A stretch of 64,000 bases of DNA from JAHRAW01 sp965249835 (GTDB taxonomy: Bacteria > Pseudomonadota > Gammaproteobacteria > Arenicellales > Poriferihabitantaceae). Shown piece after piece: positions 56,601 to 64,000 of the stretch (positions are counted from its first letter, which is position 1; every line of letters starts with the position of its first letter). The notes beneath the pieces were generated by a model. That model was not told the origin of the DNA, ran no database searches, and saw nothing but the letters and a program-made list of their open reading frames with translations. Location of the stretch: the NCBI GenBank assembly GCA_965249835.1, contig CBDFMY010000001.1, positions 248,001-312,000 of the forward strand. Reading direction: 5' to 3'. Made by a program: the position numbers and the translations under genes.

Positions 56601-59600
56601 CTTCAAAGTCCGGCGTTGGGTCGAAGGTCAAGACGCCAGCGTTAGTGATGGAGAAGTCACCCGCATCGTCCCCGGCGAGGGCGAAACTGGCAATGGTTCT
56701 GCCGTCAGTCGCGGCCGTGGTCGCGATGAAGGTGTGCACTGCTGCCGTATTCTCGTCAACCATTATCGGCGTTGCCGGTGGAGTCACCACCGGCGGCGCT
56801 TCGCCAACGGTGACGGCGCGGGTCAGCGTGTTGGAGACATTGCCGGCGCGGTCGGTGGCGGTGTAGGTGTAGAGGTAGTCGCCGGCGGTGTCGGTGTCCA
56901 GTGCGGTCGCACCGTCAGGCCCGGTAATGACCGTTGCCAGAGTCTCCCCCCCCCTCACTCCACTCACGCCCATATCGGTGTAATCGCCGCCGTGGGCAAC
57001 GGCTACGGGTGAATCGCCCTCCAGGGTGATGACCGGCACGCTGGTGTCGATAGTCACTGTTCCGAGAGAATGTCTGAAATTAGGTGCCGGGTTCACGGGG
57101 TCGGCAGTGTCCGTGACACCGCGAACATTAAATTGTGGCCCGGCATCGTCATCAGCAGTTGTGATGGTATAGGTCGCCATATATTGATTGGTGACGCCGA
57201 CCCGCAGCAGATTTTGCGTAGCGCGTGCTGATCCGTCAAAGTCAAAAAAGGCAGCATCCACAAGCGACGTGGCGGCAAGCGCTTCGTCGGAGTTCACGAA
57301 CGCGGTGAGGGTGTCACCAACATTCAAAAAGGTCGTTGTGCCCACGACTTCACCACCAGTGTGTTCAAACCGGTCGAAGGTAATCATCGGCGGGGTGGTG
57401 TCTGTGACCGGCACCGCGCTCACGGTGACGGTTACCTTGTCGGTGGCAAGCATCGAGGGAGTGCCAGTATCGGTGACGGTCAAGTTGAAGATATAAGTCC
57501 CTGCCCTGGGAGGCGTGAAGGTCGTGCTAACAGCGCGGTCATTGCTCAAGTCGACATCCGGGCCCTCTGCCTGCGACCAGAAATACATCAGATCATCCGT
57601 GGCGGTTTCGCTGTCCCTGCTGCCGTTGCCGTCCAGGGTTACTGGACTGCCGACAACCTCATCAGGTTGATCGGGTCCCGCATCGGAAGTCGGCGCGGTG
57701 TTGGTCGCCGCACTCACGGTGATGATTACCTTGTCGGTGGTAGGCATCGGGGGATTGCCAGTATCGGTGACGGTCAAGTTGAAGATATAAGTCCCGGCCC
57801 TGGGAGGCGTGAAGGTCGGGCTAACAACGCGCTCATTGCTCAAGTCGACATCCGGGCCCTCTGCCTGCGACCAGAAATACATCAGATCATCCGTGGCGGT
57901 TTCGCTGTCGCTGCTGCCGCTGCCGTCCAGGGTTACTGGACTGCCGACAACCTCATCAGGTTGATCGGGTCCCGCATCGGAAGTCGGCGCGGTGTTGGCT
58001 CCGGGTGCCGGGGCCACGGTCACGGTGCGGGTCAGCGTGTTGGAGACATTGCCGGCGCGGTCGGTGGCGATGTAGGTGTAGATGTAGTCGCCGGCGGTGT
58101 CGGTGTCCAGTGCGGTCGCACCGCCAGGCCCGGCAATAGTCGTCTCCAGAGTTTCCTCACGCCCCACTTCACTCACACCATCATCGGTGTAAGTGCCGCC
58201 GTGGTCAACGGCTACGGGTGAATCGCCCTCCAGGGTGATGACCGGCACGCTGGTGTCGATAGTCACTGTTCCGAGAGAATGTCTGAAATTAGGTGCCGGG
58301 TTCACGGGGTCGGCAGTGTCCGTGACACCGCGAACATTAAATTGTGGCCCGGCATCGTCATCAGCAGTTGTGATGGTATAGGTCGCCATATATTGGTTGG
58401 CGACGCCGGCTACCGGCTGCAGATCTTGCACAGGGCGTACTGATCCGTCAAAGTCAAAAAAGGCAGCATCGGCAAGCGACGTGGCGGCAAGCGCTTCGTC
58501 GGAGTTCACGAACGCGGTGAGGGTGTCACCCTCATTCAAAAAGGTCGTAGTGGCCACGACTTCACCACCAGTGTGTTCAAACCGGTCGAAGGTAAGCACC
58601 GGCGCGGTGGTGTCGGTAGTCGCCGCACTCACGGTGATGATTACCATGTCGGTGGTTCCCCGCACGACACCGCCGTCATCGATGACGGTCAAGTCGAAGA
58701 CATAAATCCCGGCCTTGGCAGGCGTGAAGGTCGGGCGAGCAACGCCGTCATTGCTCAAGTCGACATCCGGGCCGCTGGCCTGACCCCAGAAATAAATCAG
58801 CGCACTGTTATCGCCATCGGGGTCGTCGCCGGAGCCGCTCAGGGTTACTTCCCGGTTGACAACCGCATTAGGTTGATCGGGCCCGGCATTGGCAACCGGC
58901 CTCTGGTTGGGCACGGTTACGGTGATGGTTACCGTGTCGGCGGGGCTGGCGGCATCGTCATCATCGGTAACGATCAGGGAAAAGGTCAAAGTAGCCGCCG
59001 TAGCCGGCGCGGTGAAGGTCGGGCGGACGGTGTCGGTCAAAGTGATTGCCGTGGTGGGCGGGTTGCCATCGGTCAAGGTATGCGTCCAGGCGTAACTCAG
59101 CGTATCGCCGGTATCGGGGTCGCTGCTCACGGCGCCGTTCAGGGTCACTTCCGCGCCGGTATCCACACCTTGATCGAGCCCGGCATTTGCCAGCGGATTC
59201 CGGTTTGCCGCTTGACCTCGCACGACGACTTCGCGGGTAGCCGTGCCAACATTACCGGCGTGGTCGGTCGCACTGTAGGTAACCGTGTAGGTGCCGGTGG
59301 TGGTGGTGTCCACAGTGTCTGACGCGGTGGGCGTCGGCACGTTGTCATCCAGTTTATCGGTGACGGTGGCGCCCTGGTCGGTGTAGGTCTCGCCCACATT
59401 CAGGACAATCCTGGCGGCACCGTTCAGGGTGATGTCTGGCGGCGTGGAATCAAAGATAAATGCGGCAAGACCGGCATGTGGGGAAAGAAGTTGATCTATG
59501 CTCTGGCGCACTCGAATCTGATCGTCGGTATATCTGCCGTCGGGCAGGGTGAAGGCAACATTGGGGGGGCGGAAGGGCGTGATTACCTTTGTAAAATCGT

Positions 59601-60603
59601 AATTAGTACCGCCATTGATGGATATTTCCCAGTAGTCTATGACCGGCTGCCGGCCGCCATCCAAATCATCCGATATAACAAAATCTATCACTCCAGTACT
59701 GGTGATGCGGTCAGCAGGGTTACCCACGAACGGACCACGCAGGGAGATGGTCGGGCGGGGTGTCCCTACCTTCTGCCTTTCCACCTCGGAGCCGCCAAAT
59801 GATAAGACGGCAGTACCACCAATAGCAGCACCCCCAAAACCAAATTCGACATTTACTGGGTTACCCAGTTCACTTGACGTAGCAATTCTAGTTTTGGTCC
59901 GTCCGGCCAGCGTAACCGTGTATGTTCCTGCCTTGAGGGGGGTCCAAACTACAATTGCAGTTCGTCTATCAGCAGAGTAGGTAATCTCAAAAGAGCCTGC
60001 CTCGATTGCCGGCCCGCCAAGCGGTGCCCTTGCCACCTCGACGCCGCCAAATGACAAGACGGCATCGCCAGCAACAGCATTCCCAAACATAAATAAGATA
60101 CCTAGGTCGTCACCCAGTTCATCTGACGCAACAGTTAAAGTTTTGGTCTGTCCGTCCGCCACAACCGTGTATATTCCTGCCTTGAGGGGGGTAAAGCCTA
60201 CCAATGTCTGGGTTCCAGAAGTGACAATATTAAAAGAGCCTGCCTCGATTGCCGGCTCGCCAAGCGGTGCCCTTGCCACCTCGACGCCGCCAAATGACAA
60301 GACGGCATCGCCAACAGCATCCCCCAAAGTAAATACGATACTTGCTTCGTCACCCGCGTCATCTGCCGTAACCGTTGTAGTTTTGGTCTGTCCGCCCGCC
60401 ACAACCGTGTATGTTCCTGTCTTGAGGGGGAAAAAGCCTACCAATGTCTGGGTTCCAGAAGTGCTAATACTAAAAGAGTCTGCCCGGATTGCCGTCTGGC
60501 CAGGTGCGTAAGTTACCGTTTGAGCATGGGCGATGCCGGTTGACGCCAGCATCGCTGCCAGCAACGCCGCGGCGAAAACGAATGGAGTGATTGTTTTATT
60601 CAT
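50611..60603 (-). CDS. Giant autotransporter adhesin with Ig/PKD/cadherin-like passenger
   Basis: 3330 residues from ATG 60603. The start was chosen for its ribosome site (GAGAGG, eight bases away) and a classic signal peptide (MNKTITPFVFAAALLAAM to AHAQ, residues 1-28). The passenger is modular: three ~70-residue repeats containing ARAPLG (about 35-260), DUF5011-like domains ending SATDHAGNVGT, and several PKD-like domains (SDAGPDQPDEVVGSPVTLDG). Big-type Ig domains and repeated cadherin-like pairs (DFE...YEITITATDSE with AQVGQTLTAGTVTD) follow. The last ~400 residues form a beta-barrel of alternating strands ending LKGELRF, with the terminal Phe expected of type Va autotransporters. So the protein is probably exported by Sec and exposed at the surface. 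A G9 run (56946-56954) lies in the coding sequence. Confidence 0.9.
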   Translation of the reverse strand: MNKTITPFVFAAALLAAMLASTGIAHAQTVTYAPGQTAIRADSFSISTSGTQTLVGFFPLKTGTYTVVAGGQTKTTTVTADDAGDEASIVFTLGDAVGDAVLSFGGVEVARAPLGEPAIEAGSFNIVTSGTQTLVGFTPLKAGIYTVVADGQTKTLTVASDELGDDLGILFMFGNAVAGDAVLSFGGVEVARAPLGGPAIEAGSFEITYSADRRTAIVVWTPLKAGTYTVTLAGRTKTRIATSSELGNPVNVEFGFGGAAIGGTAVLSFGGSEVERQKVGTPRPTISLRGPFVGNPADRITSTGVIDFVISDDLDGGRQPVIDYWEISINGGTNYDFTKVITPFRPPNVAFTLPDGRYTDDQIRVRQSIDQLLSPHAGLAAFIFDSTPPDITLNGAARIVLNVGETYTDQGATVTDKLDDNVPTPTASDTVDTTTTGTYTVTYSATDHAGNVGTATREVVVRGQAANRNPLANAGLDQGVDTGAEVTLNGAVSSDPDTGDTLSYAWTHTLTDGNPPTTAITLTDTVRPTFTAPATAATLTFSLIVTDDDDAASPADTVTITVTVPNQRPVANAGPDQPNAVVNREVTLSGSGDDPDGDNSALIYFWGQASGPDVDLSNDGVARPTFTPAKAGIYVFDLTVIDDGGVVRGTTDMVIITVSAATTDTTAPVLTFDRFEHTGGEVVATTTFLNEGDTLTAFVNSDEALAATSLADAAFFDFDGSVRPVQDLQPVAGVANQYMATYTITTADDDAGPQFNVRGVTDTADPVNPAPNFRHSLGTVTIDTSVPVITLEGDSPVAVDHGGTYTDDGVSEVGREETLETTIAGPGGATALDTDTAGDYIYTYIATDRAGNVSNTLTRTVTVAPAPGANTAPTSDAGPDQPDEVVGSPVTLDGSGSSDSETATDDLMYFWSQAEGPDVDLSNERVVSPTFTPPRAGTYIFNLTVTDTGNPPMPTTDKVIITVSAATNTAPTSDAGPDQPDEVVGSPVTLDGNGSRDSETATDDLMYFWSQAEGPDVDLSNDRAVSTTFTPPRAGTYIFNLTVTDTGTPSMLATDKVTVTVSAVPVTDTTPPMITFDRFEHTGGEVVGTTTFLNVGDTLTAFVNSDEALAATSLVDAAFFDFDGSARATQNLLRVGVTNQYMATYTITTADDDAGPQFNVRGVTDTADPVNPAPNFRHSLGTVTIDTSVPVITLEGDSPVAVAHGGDYTDMGVSGVRGGETLATVITGPDGATALDTDTAGDYLYTYTATDRAGNVSNTLTRAVTVGEAPPVVTPPATPIMVDENTAAVHTFIATTAATDGRTIASFALAGDDAGDFSITNAGVLTFDPTPDFEAPTDANTDNDYEITVTATDSEGSTSAAVTVTVSVANVDEAGTATIAGIAQVGVELTASATDPDGAVTAPQYEWRSAAGAVSAPRDIATYTPDADDVGRTLWVTVIYSDPVYGNKRVTSAPTAAVLAVPDTTAPMVTNFPALGESTVGNQASVKIAFDEAVTGLTSGDFTATRATVNSVTPNSGANTTYLVTYTPSMAGAVRLTLTANSVSDAAATPNMGPASPVTATGTAEAAATEDTTKPRITAQMTIAGLTTAEFDADKFRMGMARLLNVRSDDVHILSIAAASVIVEYEVVTTADQLVALAATLSGAGASQLRTASGQTLPGGAAVTNTAPQTSQPPVANAGLDQRNVDTGAMVTLDGSGSTGDELEYAWAQDTGATVTLSSIAVVMPTFTAPTLANDLVFTLTVTDKDGVTATDTVRIFVTASTAFRIALAVDTGIDGDGITSNGLVNVMNPGVGWSYTTNGGTTSTVGTGTTSFTLPEGAYDANDVVASQVGEDVETAELGAVTVDSTDPTVVTFDNIADGVTGTPQEHDITFSEALDFVSADITAEGATVNRVTSNDGITHTINFTPTEAAFSLTLAINSVMDLAGNEGPAAEASADGAANQPPTAEAGPPQTEVAGMEVTLAGSGDDPDGNNDDLTYSWALTGGTGITLSDANSAAPTFTPTAAGTYTFTLTVTDDGTPEGSGTDTVIITVTANTAPAISGDAAPNFAENADTPVETYTATDAEGNAIIWSITGGTDAALFSIAPNSAAPNKGELTFNNPPDFEDDAHTETYEVTITATETNGVPSNLVSAPLAVTVTVTNVDEPGAISDISGTARVSVELTAGTVTDEDGAVTGITHTWQSAGGDGTYTDISGAPATSTYTPDADDEGMTIQVIATYTDGEGSGKEVTSNPTAAVQAATPTKPVVTPPTTTPIEFAENGEGEVHPFTATPTGTRTIASYALGGDDADDFSITNAGVLTFSTPPDFETPTDDDGDNVYEITITATDSESEASDALAVTVRVANAEDAGSVSAISGTAQVGETLTAGTVVTDEDSAGAISITGYQWRRLPSGGGPVNIGTDQVTYDVVAADLGATLHVVVSYTDDFGGDTDTATSNPTGAVQAAGVTKPTVVAPATPIVFAENATGTVATFTATPTGSRTIASYALGGTGADENLFDLTSGGVLTFSTPPDFEAATDDDTGNDYEITITATDDASETSDALAVTITVTNVDEDGMAFIDGTAQVGQVLMASVTDPDGEVTGALYQWQTAGVSVSGDLRASTTYTLVDADEGNTLRVVVSYSDGFGGNTDIATSASTTAVQAAGVTKPTVVAPATPIVFAENGEGEVHPFTATPTGTRTIASYALGGADAGAFSITNAGSLTFSTLPDFEALADANNDNDYEITITATDSESEASDALAVTVRVANADEDGTVTITGTAQVGQTLTAGTVTDPDGTVTGVTYQWQSVDGSTIANIGNDMTYMPAVDDVGKTIQVVATYTDGEGSGKTATSAPTAAVADAITEEVAEVILSEVARAIADQNISAIAGRVERTRTQQNSSSSFNFAGQQMPFNGNGGENGNDDQTMSTTLASLMNTHASSMEDGTLDMKTLLGNSAFALPLNNLINGDGTGTGGMTFWGSGDYRNFGGEDEDLDWDGDMFSIHLGLDARITAEAIGGVALSWNEGELETDNNTKETYDISMTSINPYLGWSNARGEVWMTAGYGEGELDSDDGASDDLSMNTFAIGGNGIVLQRGANTLRLKGEVTQSTLEVEESNSNSGSSFSGRQVDVSRTRVSLEATNTITQSNGARTERSIEVGIRHDGGDGITGTGAELGFGISLVNASGFSVEGKARALLGHDGNANEWGISGTIKQTAGADGQGWSFALSPGYGDDAGDIQRLWEDGLRDANGNATGADTDTDADYTADATRDYAARLDLRIGYGISAGTAPWLGSGTTPGLLTPYTAMTLSNDSNRYRLGIQWKLGNHLDLDLVGEHRDTDADANAILLKGELRF
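56830..58620 (-). repeat. ~1.2-kb internal duplication in the passenger
   Basis: Segments 56810-57415 and 58020-58625 are almost identical (for example gagagaatgtctgaaattag at about 57063 and 58272). Between them lie two near-identical PKD units of about 300 bp (57420-57715 and 57715-58010). Confidence 0.85.
56946..56954. repeat. C9 homopolymer inside the autotransporter coding sequence (G9 on coding strand)
   Basis: Nine C on the plus strand, reading AGG GGG GGG GAG in the gene (VRGGE). The homologous repeat unit near 58165 lacks the tract, so it is not needed for the domain. A change of one base would truncate the protein before the barrel. Confidence 0.85.
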
Positions 60604-60783
60604 AGCACTTGCCTCTCTGCTGTGTGGGGGGGGGCGATGCTCATCGTTGCCCGTGGCGCCGAGGCGGCGATGCTCATCGCTGCCAGCGGCGCCGAGGGGG
60701 CGACGCTCATCGCTGCCAGCAGCGCCGAGGCAAAAACCAAGGTGGGTGATTGTTTTGTGTATGTTGATGGTTATTTTGTTCAT
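60604..60783 (-). other. Duplicated leader: second ribosome site, start codon and decayed signal-peptide copy, with C9 tract
   Basis: An ATG at 60783 with its own TGAGGC ribosome site begins MNKITINIHKTITHLG and stays in frame with the autotransporter. Its DNA resembles the true start region (aaaacaatcac, then gctgctggcagcgatgagc versus ttgctggcagcgatgctgg). The latter segment is amplified three times as 33-bp units at about 60645-60740. A C9 tract on the coding strand (60626-60634) follows. It looks like a tandem copy of the gene start that has decayed or now acts as a slippage-controlled leader. Confidence 0.65.
60626..60634. repeat. G9 homopolymer (C9 on coding strand) 23 bases upstream of the autotransporter ATG
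   Basis: Nine G on the plus strand, between the upstream in-frame ATG (60783) and the likely real start (60603). It is a candidate slippage site. Confidence 0.85.
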
Positions 60784-61284
60784 GATGTTTGCCTCATAAT
60801 ATAAATGAACTTGGTTCAAGCAACCCGCGTTCGGGGAGTGTACCCTGCATTCGGGGCATTATACATCAAAAATGCCACAGGAAAGTCAAATTAATTGGCG
60901 GGTGAATTGGCGGTAAAAAGGGTTCGGGTGCGGGGGACGGTAAAGGGGTTCGGTAAGGGGTTCGGCGCCCTCCCTACCGTCATTGCCCGGCTTGTTCCGG
61001 GCAATCCAGTTATTAAACCGTTCGGCGCAGCCGGACTCCTTATTATCGCGGCTAACGCCGCTGGTGATGAGTCCGGCGCCCTCCCTGCCGTCATTGCCCG
61101 GCTTGTTCCGGGCAATCCAGTTATTAAACCGTTCGGCACCCTCCCTGCCGTCATTGCCCGGCTTGTTCCGGGCAATCCAGTGGAATATTTGTCACGCGCA
61201 GCGTGACTCCTTTATTCTCGGCTACGCCGCGTCTGGATTGCGCGTATCATCCCTGATACGCGCCCTTCGGGCTCGCTTCGCTCG
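60784..61284. other. Repeat-rich intergenic region (island 4)
   Basis: No gene. Three copies of the short hairpin ttgcccgg-cttgtt-ccgggcaa (60983-61004, 61092-61113, 61152-61173), two followed by 'tccagttattaaaccgttcg'. A gtcacgcgcagcgtgac hairpin and a gcgcgtatca stem (about 61238-61261) also occur. Confidence 0.7.
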
Positions 61285-61326
61285 CAAAAAATCGCCAGAA
61301 TTTCATAATAAAAGAGTATACTATGC
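61285..61326 (+). promoter_or_regulatory. Conserved 42-bp element upstream of the first AAA+ ATPase
   Basis: Identical over 42 bases to 63151-63192 upstream of the second copy, with a TATACT -10-like box (61317-61322) and an A/T-rich spacer. There is no good -35 box. It sits 53 bases before the start codon and is probably the promoter. Confidence 0.55.
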
Positions 61327-61379
61327 AAGGTTAGTTAGTTGTTCTGACTGAGTATTAAATAGCGAATGAGGCGTTAGTT

Positions 61380-62612
61380 ATGACACAGATTGAAGGTTTG
61401 AATCCGTTTAGGCCAGGTGATGGGCAACGCCCGCCTTATCTAGCCGGACGGGAAAACGAGCAGGGTCGGCTCAGGCAGATATTGGCTGAATTGTCTGCCG
61501 GAAGGTCGCCTGCCGCCAACATGGTTATGTATGGGCCACGCGGTATGGGCAAAACCGTGTTATTGCATTGGTTAAAAGATGAAATTGGGGAATATAAAAA
61601 ACCGCGATTTTTTGATAAGAAAAGCAATCAGGTGCGCACATGTTCGACCACCGCTAATAAATTAGCAACGCCAGCAAAAATGTGGACGTTTTTATTGTCT
61701 GAGGAAACTTTGGCGGAAAAGGTATTGGGTGGCGAAACAACAGCAGGTGTTAAGGCCGGGGCGTCTGCTACTGATATAGTTTCGGCTGAGGCGTTTATTG
61801 CTAAGACATGGAAGGAAAAAGAGCCTACTGATGGCGTTTTATTAAACGCTTTGATTTCTCAATGTAAAAAAAATCCCTTGGTGGCTCTGGTGGATGAAGC
61901 ACATACCATGGAACCGGGTCTGTGTCGTAGTTTGCTAAACCTGAGTCAAGAGGTACGAGAGGAAGCACCTTTTTTGCTAGTACTCGCAGGTACACCCGGT
62001 CTGTCGCATTTGTTGACCACAGTGGGGGCTAGTTTTGTTGAACGCTCCACGAAAATGGGCATTGCACGATTAGATGCGCAGGCTACTGCGGATGCCATTG
62101 CAAAGCCGTTGCAGGAAGACGGCATAACAGTGGACGCCGATGCTTTGGAAGATGTAGTGGAAGACAGCCAGCATTATCCTTACTTCATTCAACTTTGGGG
62201 CGAGGCCCTTTGGGATCTGGCAAAGCAAAAAGACCTGCAAAAACTGACTGCTCAAGAAATTACCGAAGTAGAAACAAAGATTGAGAACCGCCGATCACAC
62301 TTTTATGAACAACGCAGAAAAACATTAGACGATCTTGGGTTGCTGCCGGCCGCTATTGCTATTGCGGCACTATTCCAAGACACGGAAACAACCACATGGG
62401 ATAGGCTCAAGGAGATCGTTGCAGATAATTTACCTGCCGATTCACTGGCTACACAGTCGGTTAATGAACATCTGCAAACGTTTATTCGCCATGAATTTAT
62501 TTGGAATCCGCCGGACACAATATTATATGAGGCAGGCATCCCGAGTTTGATGAAATATGTCCTGGACCGGCAACGCGAGCATGTGCAAGAAAGATCGCCG
62601 GCGGCAGAATGA
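61380..62612 (+). CDS. AAA+ ATPase of unknown function (copy 1)
   Basis: 410 residues. Walker A is GPRGMGKT (52-59) and Walker B is LVALVDEAHT (DE at 172-173), with a sensor-like LLVLAGTPGLSHLL. The C-terminal half is helical and ends in a winged-helix-like segment. The layout resembles ORC/Cdc6- or STAND-like P-loop proteins (N-terminal NPFRPGDGQRPPYLAGRE-NEQ). It has no recognisable effector domain and no partner gene beside it. The start has a GAGG ribosome site. A near-identical frameshifted copy lies 1.86 kb downstream. Flanked by dispersed repeats, so it probably arrived or spread as accessory DNA. Confidence 0.82.
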   Translation: MTQIEGLNPFRPGDGQRPPYLAGRENEQGRLRQILAELSAGRSPAANMVMYGPRGMGKTVLLHWLKDEIGEYKKPRFFDKKSNQVRTCSTTANKLATPAKMWTFLLSEETLAEKVLGGETTAGVKAGASATDIVSAEAFIAKTWKEKEPTDGVLLNALISQCKKNPLVALVDEAHTMEPGLCRSLLNLSQEVREEAPFLLVLAGTPGLSHLLTTVGASFVERSTKMGIARLDAQATADAIAKPLQEDGITVDADALEDVVEDSQHYPYFIQLWGEALWDLAKQKDLQKLTAQEITEVETKIENRRSHFYEQRRKTLDDLGLLPAAIAIAALFQDTETTTWDRLKEIVADNLPADSLATQSVNEHLQTFIRHEFIWNPPDTILYEAGIPSLMKYVLDRQREHVQERSPAAE

Positions 62613-63150
62613 GTCACGCCACGCGTGACGACATTAATAGTCCAACTCCGCCGGACTTTTTATTCTCAATGTGCCTTTGGCATCTCAACGCGCTTTTGTC
62701 CTCTCGATTCACCATTACCCCCCAACCCGTCATTGCCCGGCTTGTTCCGGGCAATCCAGTTAAATATGTCGTCCGGCGTAGCCGGACTCATTTGCTTTGA
62801 TGCCGCGCCGTTCGATGCGAGAATGACGGCAAGACGATGGTGCTTACCGCTAGTGTATGAGTGCGTCCCGGCGGCTAACACCGCCACTCTGGATTCCCGC
62901 CTGCCGGCGAGAATGACAAATAAGAGTCGTCATTGCCCGGCTTGTTCCGGGCAATGACGGGGTGGGGGGGGGTAATAGTGTCGTCACACGTAGCGTGACT
63001 CATTTGCGGCGTAGCCGCGATATAAGGAGTTCGGCTGCGCCGAACGGTTTAATAACTGGATTGCCCGGCCAATGATAATATGGGCCGGGCAATGACGAGT
63101 TGGGGGCGAATTGGACAATGACATCCCTGCCGTCATCCTCGCGGCAGGCG
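62613..63150. other. Repeat-rich intergenic region (island 5)
   Basis: No gene. It contains 'cgcgcttttgtcctctcgat', short hairpins (62733-62754, 62933-62954), the long hairpin inverted (63061-63092), and a G9 run (62964-62972). The hairpins gtcacgcgtgac and ttcggctgcgccgaa are also present. Confidence 0.7.
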
Positions 63151-63192
63151 CAAAAAATCGCCAGAATTTCATAATAAAAGAGTATACTATGC
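63151..63192 (+). promoter_or_regulatory. Conserved 42-bp element upstream of the second AAA+ ATPase
   Basis: Exact match to 61285-61326, 51 bases before the second gene's ATG. Beyond it the two leaders differ until a shared tagcgaatgagg just before the start codons. Confidence 0.55.
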
Positions 63193-63243
63193 GGAAGAAC
63201 CAGTTGCTCGATTGAGCATTGGATAGCGAATGAGGAGGCCATC

Positions 63244-64000
63244 ATGACACCCACAAGAACACGAAATCCGTTCAAGCCAGGTGATGGGCAACGCCCGCCC
63301 TATCTGGCAGGCCGAGAAAATGAGCAGGGTCGGCTCAGACAGATATTGGCAGACATGGCTGATGGGGATTCGCCTGCCGCCAACATGGTTATGTATGGGC
63401 CACGCGGCATGGGTAAAACCGTGTTGTTGCATTGGTTAAAAGATGAAATTGGGGAATATAAAAAACCGCGATTTTTTCATAAGAAAAGCAATCAGGTATG
63501 CACATGTTCGACCACCGCTAATAAATTAGCAACGCCAGCAAAAATGTGGACGTTTTTATTGTCTGAGGAAACTTTGGCGGAAAAGGTATTGGGTGGCGAA
63601 ACAACAGCAGGTGTTAAGGCCGGGGCGTCTGCTGCTGATACAGTTTCGGCTGAGGCGTTTATTGCTAAGACTATGGAAGGAAAAAGAGCCTACTGATGGC
63701 GTTTTATTAAACGCTTTGATTTCTCAATGCAAAAAAAATCCCTTGGTGGCTCTGGTGGATGAAGCACATACCATGGAACCGGGTCTGTGTCGTAGTTTGC
63801 TAAACCTGAGTCAAGAGGTACGAGAGGAAGCCCCTTTTTTACTGGTTCTCGCCGGCACTCCTGGGTTGGCACATTTGTTGACCACAGTGGGGGCTAGTTT
63901 TGTTGAACGTTCCACGAAAATGGGCATTGCGCGATTAGATGCGCAGGCCACTGCGGATGCTATTGTAAAGCCGTTGGATGCCGATGGCGTACACATCGCC
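63244..64000 (+). pseudogene. AAA+ ATPase copy 2, frameshifted, cut by the window edge
   Basis: A second copy of the 61380-62612 gene. The first ~45 codons differ moderately (MTPTRTRNPFKPGDGQ), then DNA identity is near complete through Walker A (GPRGMGKT). An extra T at about 63672 (aagactatgg versus aagacatgg) shifts the frame and ends the reading frame at 63696. The matching frame reopens at once and continues with Walker B (VALVDEAH) to the right edge. Either a recent inactivation or a sequencing error. The ribosome site GAGGAGG is strong. Confidence 0.85.

Noticed and set aside
62964..62972. G9 run upstream of the second ATPase as a phase switch
   Set aside because: It is about 270 bp before the start codon and outside the conserved 42-bp element, so a regulatory role is not supported.

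Overview
The window looks like a chromosomal segment of a gammaproteobacterium of moderately high GC content. The evidence is a fis gene directly before purH, and the blocks accA-tilS-pyrG-kdsA-eno-ftsB, TPR lipoprotein-lolB-ispE, tRNA-Gln-prs-rplY-pth-ychF and hflD. I cannot name a genus from the sequence.

Layout. 1-13821 (minus) is the first 4607 codons of a giant secreted protein built almost entirely of Ig-like repeats; its 3' end lies off the left edge. 13.8-15.0 kb is a repeat-rich spacer with a 15-G homopolymer just upstream of that gene. 15.0-24.3 kb holds fis, purH, a DUF2628 membrane protein, purD, a secreted DUF192 protein, an S9 peptidase, hflD and an APH-like kinase. tRNA-Ala and tRNA-Glu follow at 24.3-24.5 kb. 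24.6-28.7 kb holds a glutathione transferase, an M16 zinc protease and a CinA/PncC amidohydrolase. A complete IS1595-type insertion (17-bp inverted repeats, 8-bp target duplication, transposase broken by a stop) sits directly behind the last of these. 29.5-36.4 kb is accA, a truncated tilS duplicate, tilS, pyrG, kdsA, eno and ftsB. 36.4-48.2 kb is mostly minus strand: cbiX-like, hemH, a NorD/CbbO-like VWA protein, ychF, pth, rplY, prs, tRNA-Gln, then ispE, lolB and a TPR lipoprotein, with a plus-strand speB inserted between tRNA-Gln and ispE.

48.2-64 kb is accessory DNA: islands of dispersed palindromic repeats, a repeat-expanded coiled-coil membrane protein, a 3330-residue autotransporter with Ig/PKD/cadherin-like repeats and a C-terminal beta-barrel, and two near-identical AAA+ ATPase genes, the second frameshifted and cut by the right edge.

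The most interesting signal is a possible contingency system. Both giant surface-protein genes carry long G/C homopolymers beside their start codons (C15 upstream of the first on its coding strand, C9 inside a duplicated start/signal-peptide leader of the second), and the second has a G9 tract in its coding sequence. These are the kind of tracts that vary by slippage and switch surface proteins on and off. Short-repeat expansion also touches ordinary genes: 12-bp in-frame tandem repeats occur in four of them, and a duplicated tilS 5' end has lost exactly the codons of its ATP-binding PP-loop. All function calls are from reading protein motifs; no database search was run.
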